The position numbers and the translations under genes were made by a program. Shown here in pieces: positions 16,772-25,783 of a DNA stretch of 64,000 nucleotides. Position 1 is the first letter of the stretch, and each line of letters starts with the position of its first letter. The DNA comes from Salinirubellus salinus (GTDB lineage Archaea; Halobacteriota; Halobacteria; Halobacteriales; Haloarculaceae): contig NZ_CP104003.1 in the NCBI RefSeq assembly GCF_025231485.1, positions 62,001 through 126,000 of the forward strand, in the 5' to 3' direction. The notes below the pieces were generated by a model, which was not told where the DNA came from, searched no databases, and saw only the letters and a program-made list of their open reading frames with translations.

Positions 16772-17812
16772 TCAGCGCTCCTCCAGCAGCCGCTCGACGG
16801 CGTCGTCGGGGGTCGTCCCCTCCCGCTCGGCCCGGAAGTCGACGATGATGCGGTGTCTGAGGACCGGGCGGGCCATCCGCTCGACGTCGGCCTCGCTGAC
16901 GTACGCACGGCCCTCGAGCAGGGCGCGGGCCTTCGCCGTCACCACGAGCGCCATGCTCGCGCGGGGCGAGGCGCCGTACTCGATGTGGTCGGCCTCGCGC
17001 GTCGCCCGGACGAGTTCGACCGCTCGCTGCCGGATGTCGTCGGCGATGGGAACCTCGCGGACCAGCTCCTGTGCGGCCCGTATCTCCTCGCGGGCGAACA
17101 CCGGTTCGACCGGGATGGTCCGGTCGAGCCGACTCGTGTAGCGGTCCACCACCTCGAGTTCCTCCTCCAGCGTCGGGTAGTCGACGAGCACCTTCAGGAG
17201 GAAGCGGTCGGTCTGGGCTTCGGGGAGCGGGTACGTCCCCTCCTGTTCGATGGGATTCTGCGTCGCCATCAGGAAGAACGGTTCGGGCAGGGCGTGGGTC
17301 TCGCCCGCCGCGGTGACCTGCTTCTCCTCCATCGCCTCCAGCAGCGCGGCCTGCGTCTTCGGCGTCGCCCGGTTGATCTCGTCGGCCAGCACGACGTTCG
17401 CGAAGACGGGCCCCCGTTCGAAGACGAACTCGCGGCCTCCGGCGCCCTCGCGGATGATCTCGGTCCCCGTGATGTCCGAGGGCATCAGGTCGGGGGTGTT
17501 CTGGACGCGGGAGAACGCGAGGTCCGTGACGTTCGCGAGGGTGCGGACGGTGAGCGTCTTCGCCAGCCCCGGATTGGACTCCAGGAGCGCGTTCCCGTCA
17601 CAGAGGACACAGACGAGCAGGTCGTCGAGCACGTCGCGCTGGCCGACGAGTCGCTTGCCCACCTGCTCGCGGACCTCGTCCAGTTTCCGCTGGAGGTCGT
17701 CCACGTCCATCTCCACGTCCGCGTCGGCGAGCGCCTGCTCGCCTCCGTCGGTGTCGGCACGGTTCGCCGTCGCTCGTCCGTCGCTGCCGTCGGTCGATGA
17801 GTCGTCTGTCAT
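16772..17812 (-). CDS. MoxR-family AAA+ ATPase of VWA operon
   Basis: A 346-residue AAA+ ATPase. An acidic N-terminal extension of about 35 residues precedes the domain. The nucleotide-binding loop is ESNPGLAKTLTV (about 78-89), in the GLAKT form often seen in MoxR. The Walker B is VVLADEINRATPKTQAALL, and ATQNPIEQEGTYPLPEAQTD follows. Its ATG overlaps the preceding stop by 4 bp (17809-17812), indicating translational coupling. It likely powers remodelling of the VWA/DUF58 partners encoded in the same operon. It is clearly a paralog of the solitary MoxR at 2932-3879. Confidence 0.93.
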   Translation of the reverse strand: MTDDSSTDGSDGRATANRADTDGGEQALADADVEMDVDDLQRKLDEVREQVGKRLVGQRDVLDDLLVCVLCDGNALLESNPGLAKTLTVRTLANVTDLAFSRVQNTPDLMPSDITGTEIIREGAGGREFVFERGPVFANVVLADEINRATPKTQAALLEAMEEKQVTAAGETHALPEPFFLMATQNPIEQEGTYPLPEAQTDRFLLKVLVDYPTLEEELEVVDRYTSRLDRTIPVEPVFAREEIRAAQELVREVPIADDIRQRAVELVRATREADHIEYGASPRASMALVVTAKARALLEGRAYVSEADVERMARPVLRHRIIVDFRAEREGTTPDDAVERLLEER

Positions 17813-18645
17813 TGGTCGCTGTCGTCTCTGATTCGGAGATTGTACTCGCGGATGATGTCGGCGTTCTCCACGTCGTCCGAGCGGGAGAAGCCGGCCTGCT
17901 GTGCGTCGTACGAGGCGTCCGAGGAGAACCCGCCGCCGTCGTAGCCCTCGTCGAACTCGCCGGGGTCGCCCTCGCTGCCGGGCGACCCGCCGACCACCGC
18001 GTCCAGTTCGTCGTCGCCCGCGTCGGCGTCCGTCTCCTCGCCGAGGATGGCCTCACCGTCGTAGAGCCCGTCGTAGTCGTCGTCCCGGCCCTCGTCGGCG
18101 TTCCCGCCGTCCGTCGGCTCCGGAGCCGGCGTCAGGTCGATGCCCACCACGCTCGCCTGCACCGTCGCCAGCGCCAGCCCGAACACGACGAGGACGCTCA
18201 CGAGGACCCGACCGGTCGAGACGAGGTCCGCGCTGGAGGCCGACTGCAACCCCTCGAGCACGTCGTCGTAGAGCCGCCGTGCCATCCGCGTCTCCTCACC
18301 GTCGAGCGCGGCGTCACGCGCGGTGCGGAGCGCCTCGCTCACGTCCGGGTTGACCGCCTCGAACTGCTCGACCGGTGGGGTCCGGAACCGGAGGGCGAAC
18401 TCTCCCGCGCCGGCGAGCAGGCCCGCGCCGACCGCGATGACCTGCCGCGTGTACGACGGGCCGGGCAGGTCGACGCCGAGGACGGTCACCGCGAGGTTCA
18501 CCGCCAGCACGACGAGGACGGCATCGACGACGGCGTGGATGGCGGCGGCCTTGACGGTCTCGCGTCGGACCTGTGCGATGGCGCGTCGTACCCGCTCGCG
18601 GCCCTCGCTCTCGGCGTCGCCAGCCCGAGTCGACTCGTCGGTCAT
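17809..18645 (-). CDS. Three-TM protein of MoxR/VWA operon
   Basis: A 278-residue protein from ATG 18645, sharing one base with the preceding TGA (TGATG). Hydrophobic segments lie at about 38-58 (VVDAVLVVLAVNLAVTVLGV), 68-86 and 143-165 (VLVSVLVVFGLALATVQASV). The segment between TM2 and TM3 is helical and charged. A long Asp/Gly/Glu-rich linker from about 173 leads to a conserved-looking C-terminus (DDVENADIIREYNLRIRDDS). I do not recognise an enzymatic domain. Its fixed place before MoxR suggests a membrane adaptor of the complex. From memory haloarchaeal MoxR operons carry such a DUF gene, but I cannot name it reliably. Confidence 0.8.
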   Translation of the reverse strand: MTDESTRAGDAESEGRERVRRAIAQVRRETVKAAAIHAVVDAVLVVLAVNLAVTVLGVDLPGPSYTRQVIAVGAGLLAGAGEFALRFRTPPVEQFEAVNPDVSEALRTARDAALDGEETRMARRLYDDVLEGLQSASSADLVSTGRVLVSVLVVFGLALATVQASVVGIDLTPAPEPTDGGNADEGRDDDYDGLYDGEAILGEETDADAGDDELDAVVGGSPGSEGDPGEFDEGYDGGGFSSDASYDAQQAGFSRSDDVENADIIREYNLRIRDDSDQ

Positions 18646-19436
18646 CAGCACCGGCTCGGGTCCTCCTCACCATCCGGCTTCGCCACCTCGGTCCGGAGGC
18701 AGCTCGCTTCGTCCTGGAGGGCGTCGTTCTCCGTCTGGAGGTCCGTGTTCTCGGTCTGCAACTGCGCGTTCTCCGTCTGGAGGTTCGCGTTCTCCTCCTC
18801 GAGTGTCGCCACCTCCGTCTCGAGCTCCGCCGTCTCGTTCTCGAGCGCCGAGTTCTGGCGCTCCAGCTCGGCGACCCGGTCGAGGAGTGCGTCCCGCCGG
18901 TCCTCGAGGTCGGAGATCTCCTGCTCCAGTTCGGTGTTGCGCTGCTGGAGGTCCTCCCTGTCTCCCCGCAGTTCGGCGAGCTCGTCCTGGAGCTGCGAGC
19001 GCTGGGACTCGAGTTCCGTCACCCGGTCGCGGGTCGCCTCGAGCTGTTCCGTGGCGGACTCGAGGTTCTGCTCCGTCTCGTTCAGCTCCGCCCTCGTCGT
19101 GCCCAGCTCCTCGAGCGTGTTCGCCAGCTCCTGTTCCGTCTTCCGGAGTTCCTCCTCGGTCTCCCGGAGGTCCGTCGTCACCTGCTCCAGGTCGTCCTGT
19201 CGGGTGTCGATGCTCTGGTTCAGCTGCTGGAGTTCCGCTCGCGTCCGTTCGAGTTGTGCACGCGCTGCCGACAGCTCCTCGTCGAGCGCCTCGTTCCGCT
19301 GTTCGAGTCGCTCGTTGCGCTGCTGGACGTCCTCGACGGAGTCCTGGAAGTAGAGCGTCGCTCCGCCGGTCCCCGCGACCATCGCGGCCACGAGGAACAC
19401 CAGCGCGACGTTGATACTTCCACCGAGTAGACCCAT
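18645..19436 (-). CDS. Membrane-anchored long coiled-coil protein
   Basis: A 263-residue protein. One N-terminal membrane segment (about 7-29, INVALVFLVAAMVAGTGGAT) is followed by an almost uninterrupted coiled coil (about 31-250) rich in Gln, Glu, Leu and Arg. Recurrent heptad blocks include LEQRNEALDEELSAARAQLE and TENAQLQTENTDLQTEN. The tail has two cysteines (SCLRTE and PSRC at the extreme C-terminus). Topology would place a rod of roughly 30 nm on one side of the membrane. It sits inside the MoxR/VWA operon, where such a gene is not a standard component. A spacer or tether role is inferred. Confidence 0.85.
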   Translation of the reverse strand: MGLLGGSINVALVFLVAAMVAGTGGATLYFQDSVEDVQQRNERLEQRNEALDEELSAARAQLERTRAELQQLNQSIDTRQDDLEQVTTDLRETEEELRKTEQELANTLEELGTTRAELNETEQNLESATEQLEATRDRVTELESQRSQLQDELAELRGDREDLQQRNTELEQEISDLEDRRDALLDRVAELERQNSALENETAELETEVATLEEENANLQTENAQLQTENTDLQTENDALQDEASCLRTEVAKPDGEEDPSRC

Positions 19437-19517
19437 GGGCAGAGAGGGTACGTCCGGCGACATATCTCTTGTGCGAAACGACGCTCTCGGATTCGGGAGT
19501 GTCGAGACGTGGGCCGG

Positions 19518-21926
19518 TCAGTCGTCCCCGGCACTGGGGACGGCCGTCGCGTCGGACCGTCGGTACCGCGAGAGCCGCCGGGCACTCACCTCCGCGAGGA
19601 AGAGGAGGAGCGCGACGGTCAGCAGGAGCCAGTCCCACTCCTCGCGCACGTCGCGGACCCGCCGCGAGGCACGCTCGACTGTCGTGGCGATCTCGGCGGC
19701 CTGACTCGGCCGGAACACCTCGCCGCCGGTGGTCCGGACCGCGCCCTGTAGCCCCGGTGAGAGGCCGAACCCGGCGTCCTCGCGTGGGTAGTTGACCGCG
19801 AGCGTGGCGCCGCTGACGTTCAGGAACCCCATCTCGGTGGGCGTGACGGTGGTCTCGAAGCTCCGCTCGCCGACCCGACGGAACGTCGGTGGCCCGTCCG
19901 GTCGCTCCTCGCCGACGTAGCGAATCGTCACGCGCTCGCCGACGCGGGTGTCCGGGGCGCTGACGACGCCCGTCGCGCCGCGTTCGGGGTCCCCGATGGC
20001 CCAGTTGACGGACTTCGAGAGCAACAGCGAGTCGGGCCGCTCGAGCAGGCCGTCGAGGGTGCCGTCCTCGCCGTAGGCCGTGATGGAGACGACCCGTCCG
20101 AGGCCGTAGCGCCACTGGGCGAACGCGGGCTGGCCCTCGCCGCTGGCGACGAGGAAGTCGGCACCCGACTTGACGCTCACGTCGTTGGTGAGCGGCGGGT
20201 TCGACTCGGGGTCGATCCCGGCCGTGATGAACTGGTTCCGGTCGACGACGGTGAGTCGGTCGGCCGCGAAGGTGCGGGACTCGCCGCCGAACAGGAGTCG
20301 CAGGCGGTCCGTCTCGTCGGCCCGGAGGTACTGCCCCCCGGTGATGCGCGCGACGTCGGAGAGCAACGGGTCGTTGACCCGCTGGCCGACGCCGACGGAG
20401 ACGACGCGGACGCCCCGGTCGGCCAGTTGCCGGGCGGAGGCACGGGCGCTCGCGCCGCCGTCCTGCCCGTCGCTGACGAGGATGACCGTCCCCGGCCCGT
20501 CCAGGAGTTCGGCCGCACCACGGAGCCCCGTCCCGAGGTCCGTGCCGCCGCCGCTGGTCAGCCGCCGCACCTTCCGCTCCAGTTCACCGCGGTTCTCCCC
20601 GAGCGTGACGATGTCGTTCACCCGGTAGGCGCGGAAGTTGAAGCCGACGAGGCCGACCTCGTTGGCGTCGCCCAGCTGGTCCAGCACGTCCAGCGAGATG
20701 GCCTTCTGGACCTGCATCCCCTCCTCGGCGGAGCCGGAGACGTCGACGAGCAGGACGATACGGGCGGTCCGGCCGCCCCCTTCACCCAGCGTCACCGGGA
20801 GCATCGACGCGAGCGAGGAGTCGGCGTAGCCGCCGTTCTCGTAGGCGTTGCGCCCGCCGGCGACGACCAGCCCGGTGCCGTCGATGACCGCCCGCTGGAG
20901 GGCCGAGACGTTCCCCGCCTCAGACGCCGGCACGTCCTGTAGCACGACGGCCTGGTACGGGGAGAGGTCGGTCGGTATCGCGGGGGCGCGGTCCACGTCG
21001 TAGAGCCGTTCGAGCAGGTCGCCGAACGGGTAGGCGTCCTTCGCCACGTAGAGCACCTTCGGCTTCGGGACGACGCGGACCGTCTTGCGGAACACGTCGT
21101 TGCGCTCGACGCCGTCGTCGCTCTCGACGCGGGCGGTCAGCCGGTGCGTGCCCACGTCGTCGAACGCGTAGGTGAACTCCGTGGCGCTCCCGTCCTCGAT
21201 GCGCTCGGTGTAGACGGGCGTGCCGTCGGCACTGACGGTGACCGTGACCGGCCCGTCGCCGAGGTCGCTCCCGTCGAGCCGGAGGAGGAACGTGTTCTGG
21301 ATGCCGGCGCTGGTCTTCGTGGGCCCAGCGAGTGTGACGTACCGCTCGGTGCGCGGCGAGAGCGCGACGGCGTGGACCGTCGCGCCGGCCGCGGCGGCCA
21401 CCTCGGCGGCCTCGGCCAGCGAGCGCCCGCCCGTCACCTGCCCGTCCGAGAGGACGAGCACGGAGCCGTTGCGCTCGACGTTGGCGACGATGGCGTCCCC
21501 CACCCGGGAGGTGTTGTCGGACGCGACGACCGAGCGCGTGACGGGGACGCCCTCGTCCTCGATGCGGGTGACGAGGCCGTTCGCGTTCGCGTCGGTGAGC
21601 GCCATCGAGTTCGACTCGTCGACGAGCAACCTGACCTGTGGGTCGCCCGCCGTCTCGCGCTCCGTGACCGTGTACGGCCCGGCGGCGGCGGTCACCAGAC
21701 ACAGGACGACGACGAACCGGGTGGCGAACAGGACGAGCCGCCGGTTGCGCCCCCAGTCGCCATCGCCGTCCCGCCGGTAGGTGGCGACGCCCAGCAGGAC
21801 GAGCGCGACGGGGAGCACCAGCAACACGCCCGGCACCGCGACGCCCACCTCGACGCCACGGACGGTGTAACTGGCCGCCTCGCCGAGCGGGCCGAGCCAG
21901 TCGGGGAGCGACTGCAGCACCCACAT
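19518..21926 (-). CDS. Large membrane VWA protein with internal MIDAS domain
   Basis: An 802-residue protein. TM segments lie near 27-47 and 65-85 and one near the C-terminus (WLLLTVALLLFLAEVSARRL). A first VWA-like half carries LLVDESNSMALTD. A second, stronger VWA domain begins near residue 390 with IVLLVDVSGSAEEG (DxSxS MIDAS) and has the threonine loop GGGTDLGTGLRGAAELL. The overall layout resembles BatB/'chloride channel-like' VWA proteins with a glutamine amidotransferase-like central region. It follows the 601-aa VWA gene with a one-base stop/start overlap at 21926. It probably forms a membrane complex with that protein and is acted on by the MoxR ATPase. Confidence 0.88.
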   Translation of the reverse strand: MWVLQSLPDWLGPLGEAASYTVRGVEVGVAVPGVLLVLPVALVLLGVATYRRDGDGDWGRNRRLVLFATRFVVVLCLVTAAAGPYTVTERETAGDPQVRLLVDESNSMALTDANANGLVTRIEDEGVPVTRSVVASDNTSRVGDAIVANVERNGSVLVLSDGQVTGGRSLAEAAEVAAAAGATVHAVALSPRTERYVTLAGPTKTSAGIQNTFLLRLDGSDLGDGPVTVTVSADGTPVYTERIEDGSATEFTYAFDDVGTHRLTARVESDDGVERNDVFRKTVRVVPKPKVLYVAKDAYPFGDLLERLYDVDRAPAIPTDLSPYQAVVLQDVPASEAGNVSALQRAVIDGTGLVVAGGRNAYENGGYADSSLASMLPVTLGEGGGRTARIVLLVDVSGSAEEGMQVQKAISLDVLDQLGDANEVGLVGFNFRAYRVNDIVTLGENRGELERKVRRLTSGGGTDLGTGLRGAAELLDGPGTVILVSDGQDGGASARASARQLADRGVRVVSVGVGQRVNDPLLSDVARITGGQYLRADETDRLRLLFGGESRTFAADRLTVVDRNQFITAGIDPESNPPLTNDVSVKSGADFLVASGEGQPAFAQWRYGLGRVVSITAYGEDGTLDGLLERPDSLLLSKSVNWAIGDPERGATGVVSAPDTRVGERVTIRYVGEERPDGPPTFRRVGERSFETTVTPTEMGFLNVSGATLAVNYPREDAGFGLSPGLQGAVRTTGGEVFRPSQAAEIATTVERASRRVRDVREEWDWLLLTVALLLFLAEVSARRLSRYRRSDATAVPSAGDD

Positions 21927-23731
21927 CAGAGGTCACCCCGGTAGCGCAACAGCGCCACTTCGCCGAAGACGAACGCGAGTGCACCCAGCGCCAGCGCCGG
22001 CGACAGGTCGAGCGGGCGGGGAACCTGCTCCTCGCGCGGCTGGACGACGCCGTCCGGCCCCGTCGAGAGCGCGGGGGCCGAGACGTTCGACTCCGGTTCG
22101 CTCACGAGCGAGGCCGCCAGTCGCTGGCCGCCGACCCGGTAGTGGCCCGCCGCGTCGAGCGCGACCCGGCCGGAGACGGTCTCCTGCCCGTCGTCCGGTC
22201 CGACCACCCGCGTGTCGTTGCCGACGGCGACCCGGGTGCCGGTCTGCAGGTTCGTCGCCCGCAACGGCTGGCGACCCCCCGCCTCGTATACCATGCGCTT
22301 CCAGAGGACGGGGTACTGGTAGTTGAACTGGAACTCGGAGGCCGTCGGGAGGTATCCGTAGTAGAGTAGGCGCCCCTCGCCGAGGGTCCCGCGGGCCAGC
22401 AGGGGCGAGCCGTCGGCCTGCACGAGCGTCCGGGTCCCCTCGGGCGGTTCGGCGGTCAGGTAGGCGTCCGGCGGCGGGAACCGGATGCCGGCGGTCAGGT
22501 CGTCCTCCTGCACCCGGAGCGTGGGATTCTGCTCGCTCCCGGTGGGGTCGACGGCCAGCAGTGAGCCGTACTGGACCTCCGCGAGGTCGTCCTGCGCGAC
22601 GACGATGGCGCCACCCCCGTCGCGGACGAGGTCCGTGGCCCGCTCGGTGGTCGACCGGAGCAGCCGGTCGCCGTCCACCTCGCTGAACACGACCACGTCG
22701 TACTCCTCGGAGACGGAGGTGGGCGGACGCGCGACGGTCAACTCCACCTCGTCGAGCACCTCGAGCGCCGTGCGGAGGAACCGACTCTCGCCGTTGGTCA
22801 CCAGCAGGACGCGGATGCGCGCCCGGTCCGGGCCGGCGAGGTGGAGGCGGTCGTCCGTCGGGAAGTCGTCGCCGGGCGAGAGCCGCACCTCGGCGTCGCC
22901 CGCTGGCACCCCGAACGTCACCGAGGCCACGTCGCCCGGTCGGAGCGTGAGTCGCTCGCGCTGGTCCCCGAGCGCGACGGTCCGCTGGACCTCGCTATCG
23001 GCGTAACTCTTGACCGAGACGGTCACGTCGGTCCGGCCGTAGGTGGCGTCGACGATGCCGACGTTGTCGACGCTCCCGCCGACCTGTCGGACGTCGACGG
23101 TGTAGCCCCGCCCGCGGGCGGTCTCGACGGCGTTGCGCCACGCGTCGTCGCCGGCGAAGTCGCTGACGACGAGGATGCGGGCGTCCTCGTCGGCGACGGC
23201 GATGGCTTGCGAGACGGCGCCCGCGAGGTCGCCCGCGGCGTCGGTCACCGTCACGTCGTCGAGCGCCGCGATGTAGTCGTCCTCGCCGGCCCGCTGGACC
23301 CGGACCTGCGGGGCCGGGGACGTGGTGACGAGCGAGGTGGTCTGGGCGCGTGCCTCGCGGGCGGCGGCCCGGGCAGCGACGAACCGCGAGCGTCCGTTCG
23401 CGTCCGTCACGGTCATCGAGGCGGAGTCGTCGAGGACGACGACCGTCTCCTCCACCTGCGTGCTCCCGAGGACAGTGACGTACGGGGAGGCGAGCGCCAG
23501 CGCCACGCTGACGAGGACGAGCGCCTGCAACAGCAGGAGGAGGTTCCGGCGGAGGCGACTGAGGGCGGGGCGGTCGGTGGCCGTCTCCTCGCTGGCCGTG
23601 AGGAACTCCAGGGTCGGCAGCCGGAGCCGGGTCGGATCCGGCCGCACGAGGTAGAGGAGCACCAGTGGGACCACGGCGAGGAGGGCGACCAGACCGAGGG
23701 GGCTGAGGAAGACGTCGGAGAGGCCGGCCAT
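21926..23731 (-). CDS. BatA-type membrane VWA protein, first gene of operon
   Basis: A 601-residue protein. The N-terminus matches the BatA-N/aerotolerance pattern: a TM (about 12-29), then PTRLRLPTLEFLTASEE and a second TM (about 64-84). A VWA domain follows with MIDAS VVLDDSASMTVTD (D101, S103, S105). The C-terminal half contains beta-rich segments and a GATase-like stretch (RVLLVTNGESRFLRTALEVL, YDVVVFSEV), ending in a TM (LALGALAFVFGEVALL). It opens the minus-strand operon running to 15899. The start lies 119 bp from the divergent dehydroquinate synthase gene, so the spacer carries both promoters. Confidence 0.9.
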   Translation of the reverse strand: MAGLSDVFLSPLGLVALLAVVPLVLLYLVRPDPTRLRLPTLEFLTASEETATDRPALSRLRRNLLLLLQALVLVSVALALASPYVTVLGSTQVEETVVVLDDSASMTVTDANGRSRFVAARAAAREARAQTTSLVTTSPAPQVRVQRAGEDDYIAALDDVTVTDAAGDLAGAVSQAIAVADEDARILVVSDFAGDDAWRNAVETARGRGYTVDVRQVGGSVDNVGIVDATYGRTDVTVSVKSYADSEVQRTVALGDQRERLTLRPGDVASVTFGVPAGDAEVRLSPGDDFPTDDRLHLAGPDRARIRVLLVTNGESRFLRTALEVLDEVELTVARPPTSVSEEYDVVVFSEVDGDRLLRSTTERATDLVRDGGGAIVVAQDDLAEVQYGSLLAVDPTGSEQNPTLRVQEDDLTAGIRFPPPDAYLTAEPPEGTRTLVQADGSPLLARGTLGEGRLLYYGYLPTASEFQFNYQYPVLWKRMVYEAGGRQPLRATNLQTGTRVAVGNDTRVVGPDDGQETVSGRVALDAAGHYRVGGQRLAASLVSEPESNVSAPALSTGPDGVVQPREEQVPRPLDLSPALALGALAFVFGEVALLRYRGDL

Positions 23732-23820
23732 CGTCCGTGGGGAGTTCGCCGGTGCGTAAGGGCTTTTCCACGGCGCAGGCCGACCCGCCCCCGGTGGCGA
23801 CCCTCGCCCGGTCCACCAGT

Positions 23821-23827
23821 TTCAATA
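23821..23827 (+). promoter_or_regulatory. TATA-like element of dehydroquinate synthase gene
   Basis: TTCAATA lies about 27 bp upstream of ATG 23851, predicting a leaderless mRNA and supporting this start over the in-frame upstream one at 23737. Confidence 0.6.
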
Positions 23828-23850
23828 CCTCACCCCCCGGCGGTGGCGGT

Positions 23851-25032
23851 ATGAGCGACCGGAGCGTCTGGCTGAAGGCCGACGACGAGGTAGGCGACTG
23901 GGAGACACGCAAGCGACGCATCACCGCCGGACTCGAGGCCGGCGTCGACTGGGTACTCGTGGACGCCGCCGACGTGGCGAAGGTGCGCGAACTCGGCCGC
24001 GTGAACGTCGCCGCCTTCTCCGGCGACGACGTGCACGTCATGGACGCCGAGGGCGAGGAACAGGCAGAGGCCGACGCCAACGTCGTCGGGAAACACGGCG
24101 AGGGCGACGGCACCATCGACCTGCCCGACGACTTCTCCGGCAGCGCCGACCTGACCACGCTCCGCCGGTCGGACGGCCGGGCCGACGGGTCGTACGTCAA
24201 GATCCGCTCGCCGGACTACGAGTCGTTCGCCGAGGCGGCCGCGCAGGACGCCGACTACACCATCGTCGTCGGCGAGGACTGGAAGATCATCCCGCTCGAG
24301 AACCTCATCGCCCGTATCGGCGAGGAGACCGACCTCGTCGCCGGCGTCCAGACGGCCGAGGAGGCCCGGACCGCGTTCGAGACGCTCGAACAGGGCGCCG
24401 ACGGCGTCCTGCTGGACACGGACGACCCGGACACCATCCGACAGGTCGTCTCCATCCGCGACGAGTCAGAGCGCGAGACGCTCTCGCTGACCTACGCCAC
24501 CGTCACGGCCGTCGAGGAGACCGGGAGCGCCGACCGCGTCTGCGTCGACACCGGCACGATGATGGACGACGACGAGGGGATGCTCGTCGGCTCCATGTCC
24601 CGCGGGATGTTCTTCGTCCACGCCGAGACGGCCGACTCGCCGTACGTCGCCTCCCGCCCGTTCCGCGTCAACGCCGGCGCCGTCCACGCCTACGTCCGCA
24701 CGCCCGACGGCGGGACGAAGTACCTCGCGGAACTGAAGTCCGGCGACCTCGTTCAGGTCGTCGACACGCGGGGGAACACTCGCGAGGCCATCGTCGGCCG
24801 CTCGAAGATCGAGCGCCGCCCGATGTTCCGCGTCGAGGCCGAGGTCGAGACCGACGCGGGCGTCGACCGCATCGAGACGCTCCTGCAGAACGCCGAGACC
24901 ATCAAGGTCGCCACGAGCGAGGGCCGCAAGGCCGTCACCGACCTCGAGGTGGGCGACGAGGTGGCCATCTACTACGAGGACACGGCGCGGCACTTCGGGG
25001 AGGCGGTGGAGGAGAGCATCATCGAAAAGTAG
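23851..25032 (+). CDS. 3-dehydroquinate synthase, type II (archaeal)
   Basis: A 393-residue protein starting MSDRSVWLKADDEVGDWETR, the archaeal DHQ synthase II family that replaces bacterial AroB. It oxidatively deaminates and cyclises 2-amino-3,7-dideoxy-D-threo-hept-6-ulosonate to 3-dehydroquinate, using NAD+. Conserved-looking blocks include EDWKIIPLENLIA, GTMMDDDEGMLVGSMSRGMF and RPFRVNAGAVHAYV. The aldolase-like enzyme of the preceding step is not in this window. The next pathway enzyme, AroD, is 1.3 kb away on the other strand (26317-26991). The stop TAG is part of a hairpin repeat (copy B). Confidence 0.95.
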   Translation: MSDRSVWLKADDEVGDWETRKRRITAGLEAGVDWVLVDAADVAKVRELGRVNVAAFSGDDVHVMDAEGEEQAEADANVVGKHGEGDGTIDLPDDFSGSADLTTLRRSDGRADGSYVKIRSPDYESFAEAAAQDADYTIVVGEDWKIIPLENLIARIGEETDLVAGVQTAEEARTAFETLEQGADGVLLDTDDPDTIRQVVSIRDESERETLSLTYATVTAVEETGSADRVCVDTGTMMDDDEGMLVGSMSRGMFFVHAETADSPYVASRPFRVNAGAVHAYVRTPDGGTKYLAELKSGDLVQVVDTRGNTREAIVGRSKIERRPMFRVEAEVETDAGVDRIETLLQNAETIKVATSEGRKAVTDLEVGDEVAIYYEDTARHFGEAVEESIIEK

Positions 25033-25085
25033 AATCTTTCTGCTGTCGGGTTCGCGCCGGAGGCGCGAACCGCTCCAGCAAAAAG
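25033..25085 (+). terminator. Stop-adjacent hairpin repeat, copy B
   Basis: Immediately after TAG (25030-25032) comes AATCTTTCTGCTG, then inner stem GGTTCGCGCC/GGCGCGAACC (25049-25058 and 25062-25071, loop GGA), then CCAGCAAAAAGGCGC. The outer arms TTTCTGCTG/CAGCAAAAA pair. The 3' continuation to about 25160 (CGCGGCTTCGCCG, GCGGGTGAGAACGCTGG, CACCGCGACAGCACCGCC) resembles the spacer downstream of egsA on the other strand. The remaining spacer to 25228 holds no gene. Confidence 0.65.
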
Positions 25086-25228
25086 GCGCTCCTCGCGGCT
25101 TCGCCGCTCGAAGCGGGTGAGAACGCTGGTGGCACCGCGACAGCACCGCCACCGCTCCCGAGACAGCACCGTACCGCACTACGGTGCGCCGTCCCGACCG
25201 CTACCGCTCTCTCGCCGCTCCGCCTCGC

Positions 25229-25648
25229 TCAGTCGTCCGCCGCCGCGTCCATGTGCTGTTCCATGTGGTCCCCGATACGGGCGAACTCCTCGCTGAACGT
25301 GTCGATGTCGTAGTTCATCCCGTGCAGGATCGCGCTGTAGCGCGCCGTGAAACTCGCGAGGTACGCCACCTCGCGGAGCTCCTCGTCGGTCGCCCCGTGG
25401 AGTTTCGCCGCACCCATGTGGAACTCCTGACAGTAGGGGCACTTCAGATTCGCCGCGACGGCCAGGCCGATGAACTCCTTGTACTTCGGTGGGATGGCCG
25501 TCTCCTCGATCGTGTGGCGCTTGAAGTTCGGCCACTCGTTGACCAGGTCCTCGTCGTTGAGTTCCCAGAACCCCGGCACGAACCCCAGCGTCTCCTCGAT
25601 GTCCTCGCGGACCACGTCGACGTCTCGCGTCTCGCTCTTGCTCGCCAT
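25229..25648 (-). CDS. AhpD-like carboxymuconolactone decarboxylase family protein
   Basis: A 139-residue all-helical protein. The redox motif is C70-P-Y-C73 with H77 (KCPYCQEFHMGAA), matching AhpD-type proteins in which the CxxC pair reduces a partner peroxiredoxin. The chosen start is ATG 25648 (MASKSETRDVDVVREDIEET). An upstream in-frame extension to 25750 would add a poorly conserved Arg/Ala-rich leader. It is the last member of a same-strand run from about 30003, though spacers of 130 bp make one transcript uncertain. The peroxiredoxin at 15358 is a conceivable but unproven partner. Confidence 0.85.
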   Translation of the reverse strand: MASKSETRDVDVVREDIEETLGFVPGFWELNDEDLVNEWPNFKRHTIEETAIPPKYKEFIGLAVAANLKCPYCQEFHMGAAKLHGATDEELREVAYLASFTARYSAILHGMNYDIDTFSEEFARIGDHMEQHMDAAADD

Positions 25649-25783
25649 GCTCTCGCCCTCGGGACGGAGCCCGGTCCACGCTCGCGGGGCCGGCGCCGCC
25701 CCGAGCGCAGTCGTCGCTCCACGAGCATAGTTGTATCGAGAGTATGACACGAGTGGGAGTGTCCCGGTGGGCGTGCCGCGTGC

